Below are positions 48,180 to 56,774 of a DNA stretch of 64,000 bases, piece by piece (position 1 is the first letter of the stretch; every line of letters starts with the position of its first letter). Under the pieces are notes generated by a model, which saw only the letters and a list, made by a program, of their open reading frames with translations, did not search any database and was not told where the DNA came from. The DNA is taken from positions 2,047,501 through 2,111,500 of the forward strand of contig NZ_CP036263.1 in assembly GCF_007741515.1 (NCBI RefSeq), read 5' to 3'. This DNA is from Adhaeretor mobilis. Its GTDB lineage: Bacteria > Planctomycetota > Planctomycetia > Pirellulales > Lacipirellulaceae. The position numbers and the translations under genes are program-made.

Positions 48180-49979
48180 TCAATGCAACGAAGAGTCGTT
48201 CACCAAGTCTTCCGGCTCGGTTGACTCAGTAACGCGCGGTTGAATTGGAAGATCTTCCTGTGGGGGCTCGGCCTGCACTGTGCTCGCAGGGAACTGCAGC
48301 GTGAAGGTGCTGCCTTGACCCGGTTGGCTCTCCACCAAAATATCGCCACCATGTTCTTTGAGGATTTTCTGGCTCACTGGCAAACCTAACCCCGTGCCGC
48401 GGCCGCCCTTGTGAGAAACGAACACCGTGAAAATGTTCTCTAGCTCCTCGGGGTCGATTCCGGCACCGTTGTCGCTGACAACGACCTCAGCGGTAGAGTC
48501 CTCAGCAGAATATTTCGTTTGGATCGTGACCTTGCCCTCCTCAGCTTCCTCACAAGCGTCAATGGCGTTGGTCAAGATGTTGAGTACCGCTCGATGAATA
48601 CCATCGGGGTCGAACATCAGTGTCGGCATATTGGCTGCGGGTTGCCAATCGAGTTTCGTATTCTGATCCTGGGCATGGGTGGTCATCAGTTCCACGACCT
48701 CATCTACCACTTCGTTGAGGCTGCTCGGTTGTGGTTCGGGCTTACGTTCTTTGCTGAAGGTGAGCATGTCTAGCACCAAGGCAGATATGCGATCTTGATT
48801 GCGTTCAACAATCGCCCAGCCTTTGCGAATGGTATCCACCGCTTTGGTAGCGGACTCTTCTTCGCCGGGCTGCCCGTTTACCTTGTCGTGATCCTGCAGC
48901 CCTAGTTCAATCAAGTAACTGCCGCCGCGCACGCCTTGCAGAATGTTTTTGATGTGATGCGAGAGTGACGCGATTGTTTGACCAACCGCTGCTAGGCGTT
49001 CTGCCTGCACGAGTGCTTTGTAGTAGGACGTATCCTCTACGGCGAGTGCTGCTTGGTGCGCAATGGCGATCATCAGTCGCAGATGCTCTTCGGTAAATTG
49101 GGGAGACTTACCTTGGTTGAGCAGCATGCGTTGTGGGGAAATGGATGTATCAATATAAATGACGCCCATCGTGTGGTATCGCCCCTGCATGGGCACGCAA
49201 ATCGCTTCTCGCACGCCCTGGCTCACGATGCTCTGTGCTGGGTCCCAGCGCTCGTCTTCGCGAGCGTTACTGGTGAGCACACCCTCATTGTGCTCGGTAA
49301 CGTAGTCGAGAATCGTCTTACTAATCGTGAGCTTGTCGGTGTCTCGCACGCCGCGCCGCTGACGGCGCACTTTAGGAGAGAGCTTGCCTGTTTCGAAATC
49401 TTTCAGCATGACACAACCGCGGTCGGCATCGACCCAATCGAAAATCATCTCCATGATGCGATTGAGTAGCTGCTCGATATCCATCGTATGGCTCACGGCA
49501 AGAGCCGTGCGATACATAATCTGCAGATTGCTTCGCGCGTTGGCCAACCAAGGGTCGGAAGATTCACTCGCGCCCGGCATCAGCCATTCGCTTCCGCCCG
49601 ATTGGCTCAGCGAGGCAACAATGCGAGAGCCGTCGTCGTCAACCCGGGGCAAGATGTCGATCTGATCGGAAAGATCTTCCGCACTACCCTCCATCAGGCC
49701 GGTAAACAGCAGCAACGAACGTCCGACTTGCACCTGATCGCCGCTTACGAGCCGATGCTCGGTAATCAGCCGGCCATTTACGAATGTGCCGTTGGAGCTA
49801 CCCAGATCGCGCAACAAATAGGTGTTGCCGCTCGTGGAAAGCTCGGCGTGTTCGCGGGAAACCTCCGTATCGTGCAGACGCACAGCGTTACTGTGCGTTC
49901 GTCCAATGATATAGACGGGGTCTTCCAGAGGGAATCGCGTACCTTGATCGCGTCCCTGAATGACAAACAAAGAAGCCAC
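48180..49979 (-). CDS. FHA-GAF sensor histidine kinase
   Basis: 599 residues, cytoplasmic with no membrane helix. Order: FHA domain 1-95 (IGRTHSN, SREHAELS, GSSNGTFVNG), which binds phosphothreonine; GAF domain about 150-315; dimerisation/phosphoacceptor helix with His341 in SLSHHIKN; ATPase domain with the N box NILTNAIDACEE, DNGAGID and GRGTGLGLP. The start is a GTG at 49979 with AAAGG upstream. FHA suggests input from a Ser/Thr kinase, such as the one at 41 kb. No response regulator is adjacent, so the partner lies elsewhere. Confidence 0.93.
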   Translation of the reverse strand: MASLFVIQGRDQGTRFPLEDPVYIIGRTHSNAVRLHDTEVSREHAELSTSGNTYLLRDLGSSNGTFVNGRLITEHRLVSGDQVQVGRSLLLFTGLMEGSAEDLSDQIDILPRVDDDGSRIVASLSQSGGSEWLMPGASESSDPWLANARSNLQIMYRTALAVSHTMDIEQLLNRIMEMIFDWVDADRGCVMLKDFETGKLSPKVRRQRRGVRDTDKLTISKTILDYVTEHNEGVLTSNAREDERWDPAQSIVSQGVREAICVPMQGRYHTMGVIYIDTSISPQRMLLNQGKSPQFTEEHLRLMIAIAHQAALAVEDTSYYKALVQAERLAAVGQTIASLSHHIKNILQGVRGGSYLIELGLQDHDKVNGQPGEEESATKAVDTIRKGWAIVERNQDRISALVLDMLTFSKERKPEPQPSSLNEVVDEVVELMTTHAQDQNTKLDWQPAANMPTLMFDPDGIHRAVLNILTNAIDACEEAEEGKVTIQTKYSAEDSTAEVVVSDNGAGIDPEELENIFTVFVSHKGGRGTGLGLPVSQKILKEHGGDILVESQPGQGSTFTLQFPASTVQAEPPQEDLPIQPRVTESTEPEDLVNDSSLH

Positions 49980-50429
49980 AACTGAAGAGCCTTTAGAGCA
50001 GACAAGATTGGCGGGAATAGGCGATCTGTCGACAATGCCCTCTGGCAGCGCTGGGACATAGTGCCACTGATAATTCCCTCAATTACCTAATCTTACGGCT
50101 CCCATGGAAGATAGGGTACCCCTGGACGAGGGCCATTCGTACCGGGGGCCCCTAATTAATGCGATTCACGCTCCGATTGCTCCGATTGGGCCAACCCGAC
50201 CGCTCACGGCTTAGCCGCCGCCGCATCTTGACTGGCTATTACTAGGAAAACCCACCATTTCCCACCAACTTTCGAACTGCTCTTTACGCACGAGTGTCGA
50301 CTCGGCACAATACGCCCCGAATTCGACCCAACGCCCCCGCCCGTAGTTTTTTTGGGGTGTGCTGTCCTCTGTTGGACGGGTCCCCATCACACCGGTCATG
50401 GATGGCCATTTTCAGCAAGGAGTGCTGAC
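49980..50429. other. Divergent promoter region
   Basis: No gene. A near-perfect GGGTACCCC/GGGGGCCCC-rich segment around 50108-50150 can fold. The start of the OmpH gene is set by AAGGAG at 50417. Confidence 0.4.
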
Positions 50430-51053
50430 GTGAGAACGCTATTGCTCTCTACCCTCGTATGCGGCCTCGTCGCATCTCAAGTTTCCAGTGTATTTGCCCA
50501 GAACCCAGCTGGTGCCAAGGCAAAGCAGTTCGGCGTTGCCGTGGTTGACGTCAGCTACGTCTTCAAGGAATACCCTCGCTTCACGCAGCAGATGGAAGGC
50601 ATGAAGAAAGAAATGGAAACCGCGGAAGGCCTGCTCAAGTCTGATCGCGAACGCATTCAACAGCAGCAGGAACAACGTGATGCCAGCAAGCCTGGTACCG
50701 ACACCTTCAAACGCCTCGATGAAGAACTAGCACGCTCCAAGGCGGACTTCAACATCAAGGCGGGCGGCATCCGTCGTGACTTCCTCGAAAGAGAAGCCAA
50801 GGTCTACTACCAGACCTACCTGGAAGTGAACAACGCGGTGAAGTCCTATGCTGAGGCTAACAACATCGGCTTAGTGTTCCGCTGGAACGGCAATCAGATC
50901 GATCCCACTAAACGCGATGACGTGCTGCGTGCGATCAGTCAACCGATTGTGCACCAGAACTATATCGACATCACGCCAGATATCCTTGCCGGCTTGCAAG
51001 CCGGTGGTGGAGCGATTGCTCCCACGGCTCGCCGTACCACGAGTGCGCGTTAG
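50430..51053 (+). CDS. OmpH/Skp-family periplasmic protein
   Basis: 207 residues. The start is a GTG at 50430: AAGGAG lies eight bases upstream and a signal peptide (LLLSTLVCGLVASQVSSVFA) follows directly; a longer frame from 50352 has no signal. The mature part is a small beta body (VAVVDVSYVFKEYP) with a long coiled coil (about 45-110) and C-terminal DDVLRAISQP. Skp proteins hold unfolded outer-membrane proteins in the periplasm. It lies directly upstream of lpxC, the envelope-biogenesis order seen in many diderms. Confidence 0.9.
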   Translation: MRTLLLSTLVCGLVASQVSSVFAQNPAGAKAKQFGVAVVDVSYVFKEYPRFTQQMEGMKKEMETAEGLLKSDRERIQQQQEQRDASKPGTDTFKRLDEELARSKADFNIKAGGIRRDFLEREAKVYYQTYLEVNNAVKSYAEANNIGLVFRWNGNQIDPTKRDDVLRAISQPIVHQNYIDITPDILAGLQAGGGAIAPTARRTTSAR

Positions 51054-51082
51054 TCGATGCGTTGACGAATTCGCCCGACGTG

Positions 51083-51110
51083 CCTCGACGGTCTTCAACG
51101 ACCGTCGAGG
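51083..51110 (+). terminator. Perfect 11-bp hairpin after the OmpH gene
   Basis: CCTCGACGGTC (51083-51093) pairs with 51100-51110 around TTCAAC, 30 bp beyond the stop. No T-run follows, so it may attenuate rather than end transcription into lpxC. Confidence 0.55.
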
Positions 51111-51189
51111 TATCGTCATGCGAGTTGTCTGAAAGAGTGATCTAGCCGAGTTATCAAGACACTGGAAAAAGTAGTTGGACCCTTCTTAG

Positions 51190-52068
51190 ATGATTGCAGC
51201 TCGCTGTCAAAATACGATTGCCAGACCTTCGGCCGTTCACGGCTTTGGTTACTGGAGCGGTGAAGACATCACCGTCGAGTTTCGGCCTGCACCGCCGAAC
51301 TCAGGAATCACGTTCGTCCGGCAAGATCTCGGAGCGGACGCTCGCATCCCCGCGCGTACGGACTTGCGAGCGGAAGTTCCGCGTCGCACGAATCTAAAGT
51401 GGAATCATGCCCAAGTAGAAATGGTCGAGCACGTGCTCGCCGCTCTGGCTGGGCTGCATATCGACAACTGCGAAGTTTGGGTTGATCGGCCTGAGATGCC
51501 CGGTTGCGATGGCTCCGCGTTACCTTTTGTCGAAGCATTACAAGAGTCTGGGGTCGTGGCGCAAGCCGCACCTGCCCGTCAGCTGGTGGTTACCGAATCG
51601 ATCAGAATCTCTGATGGCGAATGCTGGATCGAAGCGCACCCCAGTGAGGATGAGGAGCTGAGCATCGAGTTTCAGCTCGACTACCCGCACAATCCTCGCA
51701 TTGGGCGCCAATCGGTGTTCTGCGTGGTCACACCGGAACGCTTTCAATACGAACTGGCCCCCTGCCGCACGTTTATTCTCGCCAGTGAAGCCGAACAACT
51801 CACCCGCCAAGGCCTGGGCACGCGCGTCACGCCGCAAGACTTATTGGTGTATGACGAGCAAGGTCCAATCGATAATCCGTTGCGTTTTGCCAACGAGTGC
51901 GCCCGGCACAAAGCGTTGGACGTCCTCGGAGACCTAGCACTCACGGGTTGCGACATTACCGGGCACATTGTTGCCTACCGCAGTAGCCACCGCTTGAACT
52001 CCGCGTTGGCGAGTCTTTTAGTCGAACGTTTCGCACTCGAAAAAACTCCGTTGAAGATTTCCGCCTAA
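51190..52068 (+). CDS. lpxC: UDP-3-O-acyl-N-acetylglucosamine deacetylase
   Basis: Committed zinc-dependent step of lipid A synthesis. 292 residues. Metal ligands are His81 in MVEHVLAALAG, and His240 and Asp244 in ARHKALDVLGDLAL; the catalytic His267 lies in YRSSHRLN and Glu80 precedes the first His. The GDGSALPF-like segment (GCDGSALPFVEAL) is also present. The single domain is not fused to FabZ, unlike in Bacteroidetes. It is followed 66 bp later by lpxA. Confidence 0.95.
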   Translation: MIAARCQNTIARPSAVHGFGYWSGEDITVEFRPAPPNSGITFVRQDLGADARIPARTDLRAEVPRRTNLKWNHAQVEMVEHVLAALAGLHIDNCEVWVDRPEMPGCDGSALPFVEALQESGVVAQAAPARQLVVTESIRISDGECWIEAHPSEDEELSIEFQLDYPHNPRIGRQSVFCVVTPERFQYELAPCRTFILASEAEQLTRQGLGTRVTPQDLLVYDEQGPIDNPLRFANECARHKALDVLGDLALTGCDITGHIVAYRSSHRLNSALASLLVERFALEKTPLKISA

Positions 52069-52134
52069 CGACGCACCCCAGGTACCGACTCTTACCACAA
52101 GAGCGACCCCTGCTGTCAGAAAAGAAGCTTAATC

Positions 52135-52941
52135 ATGGCAACCAGCATCGCAGCCAACGCGTGGGTCGACCCCCGTGCCGAGCTCGACGACGAGGTAGAA
52201 ATCGGACCGTTCTGCACGATTGGTGCCGGAGCGAAGATTGGTCGCGGCACGCGTCTGCTGAACAACGTTACGCTCATGGGCGACGTCACGCTCGGCGAGA
52301 ACAATGTTCTCTATCCGAATGTCGTTGTCGGCGCGGAACCCCAAGACATTAGTTACCAAGGTGCCGAGACTTCGGTCATTATTGGCGATGGCAACTTGTT
52401 GCGTGAAGGTGTCACCATCAATCGCGGTAGCGAAAAAGAAGACGGGATCACTCGCCTAGGGAATCATAACTTCCTGATGGGCAACAGTCATGTGGCCCAC
52501 GATTGCAAGCTGGGTAGTCATATCATCATCGCCAATGGCTCGCTACTTGCCGGTCATGTGCATGTCGACGACTACGCTTCAATCTCTGGAGCCTGTGCCG
52601 TGCATCACTTCGTGAGCATCGGCAGCTACAGCTTCATCGGTGGCTTGAGCCGTGCCCTGCACGACGTGCCACCCTACATGCTGTGCGAGGGCATCCCTGC
52701 CCGACCGCGTTGTATTAACATCGTGGCACTCAAACGAAACAATTTCTCGAAGCAGGCCATCGACAGCCTCTCAGCCGCTCATCGATTGCTGTACCGTTCG
52801 AAAGTAGGACTGGATCACGCCACGGAAATCCTCCGTGGCAAGAACCAGAGCACGCCCGAAGTAGAAAAGTTGCTCGGCTTCATATCCGGTCAGCAAGAAG
52901 GCAAACACGGCCGCGGTCGGGAATCAAGGAGAGCCGCATGA
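52135..52941 (+). CDS. lpxA: UDP-N-acetylglucosamine acyltransferase
   Basis: First acyl transfer of lipid A synthesis. 268 residues. A left-handed parallel beta-helix of hexapeptide repeats runs from 5 to about 190 (VEIGPFCTIGAGAKIG, VTLGENNVLYPNV), the catalytic His122 sits in NSHVAHDCKLG, and the C-terminal helical domain follows GIPARPRCIN. The stop overlaps the next ATG (ATGA), so translation is coupled to the Gfo/Idh gene. Confidence 0.95.
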   Translation: MATSIAANAWVDPRAELDDEVEIGPFCTIGAGAKIGRGTRLLNNVTLMGDVTLGENNVLYPNVVVGAEPQDISYQGAETSVIIGDGNLLREGVTINRGSEKEDGITRLGNHNFLMGNSHVAHDCKLGSHIIIANGSLLAGHVHVDDYASISGACAVHHFVSIGSYSFIGGLSRALHDVPPYMLCEGIPARPRCINIVALKRNNFSKQAIDSLSAAHRLLYRSKVGLDHATEILRGKNQSTPEVEKLLGFISGQQEGKHGRGRESRRAA

Positions 52942-54077
52942 CTAGCAAACTCACTAACAAATTACGCCTAGCCGTCGTCGGCGTTGGCCATTTGGGACGC
53001 ATCCACGCGCGACTTGCTGCGGACCTCGAAGAAGTCGAGCTCGTAGCGGTGGTTGACCCGTTTGAAGAAAACCGCGAAACGAGTTCCAAAGAAACTGGTG
53101 CGAAGCCGCTGGCCGACTATCGAGACTTGTTCGGCGAAGTTGATGCCGCTGTCGTGGCTACACCCACATTCACGCACCGCGAAGTCGCCGGCGATCTACT
53201 GCGCGGCGGAATCCATACGTTAGTCGAGAAGCCTCTGGCCCCGACTGCTAGCGAATCTGAAGAACTCGTTCAACTCGCCAAGGCCAATCAGCTTATACTG
53301 CAGGTCGGTCATGTAGAACGCTTCAACCCTGCTTACGAAGCTGCACAGCAACGCCTGAGCGACCCTAAGTTCATCCAAGCCAGTCGTCAGAGCAGCTACA
53401 CGTTCCGCTCCACAGACGTAGGCGTGGTGCTAGACCTGATGATTCACGACATTGATGCCGCCTTGGCGTTGGTGCGCTCGCCCGTCGTGAAGACGGAAGC
53501 CCTGGGCATCTCCGTGATGGGCGATCACGAAGACATGGTCAACGCCCGCTTGCAATTTGCTTGTGGTGCCGTTGCCAACTTGACTGCCTCTCGTGTGAGC
53601 TACCAACCGCAACGCACGATGCAGGTATTCACCTCGCGTGGTTTCGCGTCGATCGACTTCGCCACCAGAAGTGCTACGATCGTTGATCCGACCGAAGGTA
53701 TCCTGCGGCGTGAATTCAACGGCGCAGATTATTCGCCGCAAGAAAAACAGCAGCTTCATCAAAACCTCTTTGAGGAATTGCTCGTGAAAGAGCCGGTTGA
53801 AGCTCCCGAGTGCAACGCGATTGTCGAAGAGCTACGAGACTTCGCCGGAGCCATCACTTCTGGGGAAGCACCAAGAGTGACCGGAGCCGACGGCCGCGAC
53901 GCGGTCGCCGTGGCGTCGATGATTCTCGACCAAGTTGCCGAGCACGCCTGGGACGGCACCGAAGGAGGCCGCATCGGCCCGCTCGCCATGCCAGCCTTGC
54001 CATTGCCGATTGCCGGCTCGTTTGAAGCGGCGACCGAAGATGTTGAGGATACGGTGATCTATCGCCAAGCTGGGTAA
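52938..54077 (+). CDS. Gfo/Idh/MocA oxidoreductase coupled to lpxA (possible GnnA-type)
   Basis: 379 residues, cytoplasmic. Rossmann motif VVGVGHLGRIHAR (14-26), the catalytic Lys98 in VEKPLAPT and GHVERFNPAY are typical. A four-base overlap with lpxA implies a shared pathway. In Acidithiobacillus and Leptospira a Gfo/Idh protein beside lpxA (GnnA) oxidises UDP-GlcNAc at C3 for an amino sugar with amide-linked acyl chains. That is a hypothesis here: the aminotransferase GnnB is not next to it. Another sugar dehydrogenase role remains possible. Confidence 0.9.
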   Translation: MTSKLTNKLRLAVVGVGHLGRIHARLAADLEEVELVAVVDPFEENRETSSKETGAKPLADYRDLFGEVDAAVVATPTFTHREVAGDLLRGGIHTLVEKPLAPTASESEELVQLAKANQLILQVGHVERFNPAYEAAQQRLSDPKFIQASRQSSYTFRSTDVGVVLDLMIHDIDAALALVRSPVVKTEALGISVMGDHEDMVNARLQFACGAVANLTASRVSYQPQRTMQVFTSRGFASIDFATRSATIVDPTEGILRREFNGADYSPQEKQQLHQNLFEELLVKEPVEAPECNAIVEELRDFAGAITSGEAPRVTGADGRDAVAVASMILDQVAEHAWDGTEGGRIGPLAMPALPLPIAGSFEAATEDVEDTVIYRQAG

Positions 54078-54119
54078 AGCGGCGAAGTACGGCACCTCAG
54101 GCCCGAAGGGCCGACAGTC

Positions 54120-54732
54120 AATAGCCAGGGACGTGAGTCCCTGGTTGCCTATACGACGCGCCCAAAAGCCCCGGAGGGGCGGCAGAGTTTTCAATATTAG
54201 ATTGTCTCAAACGGATTGCCTAGATTACGAAGGCGGGTGTCAGGATTCAGAGGATGATCATACTCCGCCCACCAAATGACGTCCCGGTAGTCGCTGCAAG
54301 CTGCGATAAGCAAGTTATCGAGTTTCTCGAAGTCACCATTGGCAAGTTGTAGAATGCAGCGGGCGATTCGAGGTCGGTCGCGCAAGTTCGGTGGGATCTT
54401 ATCGAGCTTAGTTACAACAATATCCGACTTTTCTGGAAAGCATTGCGCAATCCGATTACGAATATCGATTGGCCAGCTGTTCATCTACATTTAGTTCCTC
54501 GATATCCAAATGGTGCTCCGAAAGCCGGGCTACCATCTCCCATTGCGACCTCGGTCACGTTTCCTCATAGGCAACAGGACTTGCTCGGCCGCCTTTTGAT
54601 GTGACTATGTAACCCAGGCTGCGTCCCAACTCGCTGTCGCTCGCTGGGCCTTGCCTGGGGCTATGGTAGTGTCGCCCCCTCCGGGGCTATCGAGTTGGGG
54701 CTCTCACAACCAGGGACTCACGTCCCTGGCTA
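54120..54732. repeat. Element bounded by 28-bp perfect inverted repeats
   Basis: 54120-54147 and 54705-54732 are exact inverted copies, and each arm is itself a hairpin (CCAGGGAC/GTCCCTGG). A further pair (AGCCCCGGAGG near 54167 and its complement near 54678) extends the arms inward. The inner right part shares TTGCGACCTCGGTCA and a CTGGGGCTATGG segment with the 47.8-48.1 kb repeat. It encloses one small gene at 54197-54484. Confidence 0.7.
54197..54484 (-). CDS. Small conserved-looking hypothetical protein
   Basis: 95 residues: MNSWPIDIRNRIAQCFPE, an ARCILQLANGDFEKLD helix and DYRDVIWWAEYDHPL. I have the impression of a family of about 95-residue proteins in planctomycetes and proteobacteria ending in this WAEYD segment, but cannot verify it. 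No signal or membrane helix. It sits inside the inverted-repeat element, which may have captured it or merely flank it. Confidence 0.6.
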   Translation of the reverse strand: MNSWPIDIRNRIAQCFPEKSDIVVTKLDKIPPNLRDRPRIARCILQLANGDFEKLDNLLIAACSDYRDVIWWAEYDHPLNPDTRLRNLGNPFETI

Positions 54733-54802
54733 TTTACTTTCGCCGCTTCGCGGCTGTTTTATCGGGTCCTTCCCCCTATTCCCTAACCCCTATTCCCTCG
54801 TC

Positions 54803-56263
54803 CTACGCCAAGTCGCGATCTTCAAACAAAATCAGCGCCAGCAGCATCGCCACTACGCAGTACAGCAAACTGTACCCCGCGGCGTAGAGTAGATAGATCC
54901 CGGGCGCAGTCGATGAGCCCGCGATGGCACCTTCGATTTCGAAGTGGTCGAGCACCGGTAGGATCACCGCCAGCAACTGGCCGATGAATCTCACGTACAC
55001 AATGTCGCCCACGCTGGAATTGACGATCAGAGCGGCCAAGTGGCCCAGCACATAGATCGAGCCGCAGATCACCAGGTTGGGGATCATCGGCAGCCGCGTG
55101 GACACCGCCACGCTAATGGCGGCCATAATGACCGCTTCGTAAAATGCCAGCAGCAGTCCCGGCAGGATTTGAATGACTTCGCGATAGCAATCTTGCCAGA
55201 TTGGCACCGCCTTGGAGGATTCTCGCGCGTCGTACACCACTTTGAAGGAAACTAACCCCACGAAGAAAATGCCCAGGATGAGGAACATTAGGGCGATCGG
55301 CCACGCGATGCCCAGGAACTTGCCGATGACAAACTGCCGGCGACCGACGGGCTTGGAGAGTACCGTTAGCGCGGTGCGCCCTTCGATTTCATCGGCGATC
55401 GTCACGCTAGCAGTCCACAGTGCCATCAGGATGGCAAACACCTTGATGGTCGTCATGCCGGTGGTTTTCACCATCTTCACATCTTCGCCGAATGTGTTGT
55501 AAGGAATCCACACGTACACAAACAGCAGCGTTGCCGCCCCGACCAAGAGCAGCAAAAAGATCGGCTGGTTGATCGTTTCCTTGCTGGTCGCTGAGGCGAT
55601 GACCGATACCTGCGGCGCAAGCCAGCGGATGAGAAAGTAGACCGTCACCAGCCCCATGATCGCGAGGGCGGAATAGAGGATGACTCGCACCTCGGGCATT
55701 TCGACATCGCGCTCGAACTGCATCGTCACCTGAGTTGGCTGATCGCTTTCGTTGACGAGAAAAATCTTCTCGATGTCCCCCTCGAACTCGCGTGAGCGCA
55801 TCCCGCCGGGCGACCATTTATAGGGAGTTTGGGCTTCGACAGTGAGCAGTGGATCTGCGTACCCTTTGCCGGCCTCAAGGTTCACTACGATCTCTTGCTC
55901 GCTATCAAACGAGTAGGATTGCAACTCGCTCGACTTGAACACAAGTGGAAGCTCCTGCTCTGAGCCTTCCTCGACGGTGATGGTTTTCTCGACGGTGGAA
56001 ACAGAAGGCAACCGTTTCAGCGACTCGATAGCCTCTTTCCAAGGCATGGTCGGCGTCGCGAGTACTGCTAGCAACGCGAGGCCTGCGACGAAGTAGGAGA
56101 GCGGTAGCAGCACGCCTTCCCCGAGGGCTTGCGAAACGGCCCGTCCCGCGGGACGGTTCACCGCACGGAGTACCAGCCATACGAGCAATAGAATCAGTGC
56201 GCCAACGGTAACGCCGGTTGCGATGAGCCAGATGGGCGTTAACCAAATCGGAAGGTTCGACAT
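54803..56263 (-). CDS. ABC-2-type permease
   Basis: 486 residues with about eight membrane helices. A large extracytoplasmic domain (about 70-210, beta-rich) lies between the second and third. The C-terminal half resembles the permeases of multicopper-enzyme maturation or general ABC-2 exporters: IADEIEGRTALTVLSKPVGRRQFVIGKFLG is the typical cytoplasmic loop. No ATP-binding subunit is encoded in the neighbourhood. The ATG at 56263 gives a first helix within 25 residues. Substrate unknown. Confidence 0.87.
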   Translation of the reverse strand: MSNLPIWLTPIWLIATGVTVGALILLLVWLVLRAVNRPAGRAVSQALGEGVLLPLSYFVAGLALLAVLATPTMPWKEAIESLKRLPSVSTVEKTITVEEGSEQELPLVFKSSELQSYSFDSEQEIVVNLEAGKGYADPLLTVEAQTPYKWSPGGMRSREFEGDIEKIFLVNESDQPTQVTMQFERDVEMPEVRVILYSALAIMGLVTVYFLIRWLAPQVSVIASATSKETINQPIFLLLLVGAATLLFVYVWIPYNTFGEDVKMVKTTGMTTIKVFAILMALWTASVTIADEIEGRTALTVLSKPVGRRQFVIGKFLGIAWPIALMFLILGIFFVGLVSFKVVYDARESSKAVPIWQDCYREVIQILPGLLLAFYEAVIMAAISVAVSTRLPMIPNLVICGSIYVLGHLAALIVNSSVGDIVYVRFIGQLLAVILPVLDHFEIEGAIAGSSTAPGIYLLYAAGYSLLYCVVAMLLALILFEDRDLA

Positions 56264-56342
56264 GTCTTATCTTATTGAGGTCTTGTTGGGTTTTTGGTCT
56301 GTGGTTTCGATCTGCTGTTTCGAAGCAGAAGTAGGCAATCTG

Positions 56343-56669
56343 CTAGCGCCGGATTGTGAAATCGGCAAATCGCTCTGCCGCACTGGGAGCCACCTTCTGG
56401 ATGCTTGATTCCGTCTTTTCTATATTACCAGCCATTCTCTCCGCGATGGCGGAAATCAGCTGGTCGAGTACTTCTGGGTTGCCGTCCGCGATCAGGTGAA
56501 CGCGGCCATCGGGCAGATTCTCGACGTAGCCGGTCACGGGCAGCCCACCGGCGAGCAAGCTCACGGTGTACCTGAAACCAACTCCTTGGACTCGTCCCGA
56601 GTAGAACAGCTCTCTCCGCTGGAGTCTCTGTCGCTGAGGGCTGTCTGTTTTTGGGGCATCCGGCGACAT
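56343..56669 (-). CDS. acyP: Acylphosphatase
   Basis: Small cytoplasmic enzyme that hydrolyses acyl phosphates. About 108 residues, with FYSGRVQGVGFRYTV (catalytic Arg in the phosphate loop) and VTGYVENLPDGRVHLIADG (catalytic Asn). A hydrophilic N-terminal extension precedes the core by about 20 residues. The ATG at 56669 is preferred over a GTG at 56696. It converges with none of its neighbours; the ABC permease follows on the same strand. Confidence 0.88.
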   Translation of the reverse strand: MSPDAPKTDSPQRQRLQRRELFYSGRVQGVGFRYTVSLLAGGLPVTGYVENLPDGRVHLIADGNPEVLDQLISAIAERMAGNIEKTESSIQKVAPSAAERFADFTIRR

Positions 56670-56774
56670 GCCAGCAGTATATCTGGCCGAAGGCACCGCT
56701 TCTAGGCTTGCCCCGGCCCGACTTGCCCCGACTAGGCTTGTACACCCGGTAGGGCATTCCTACACTCCCTAGCC

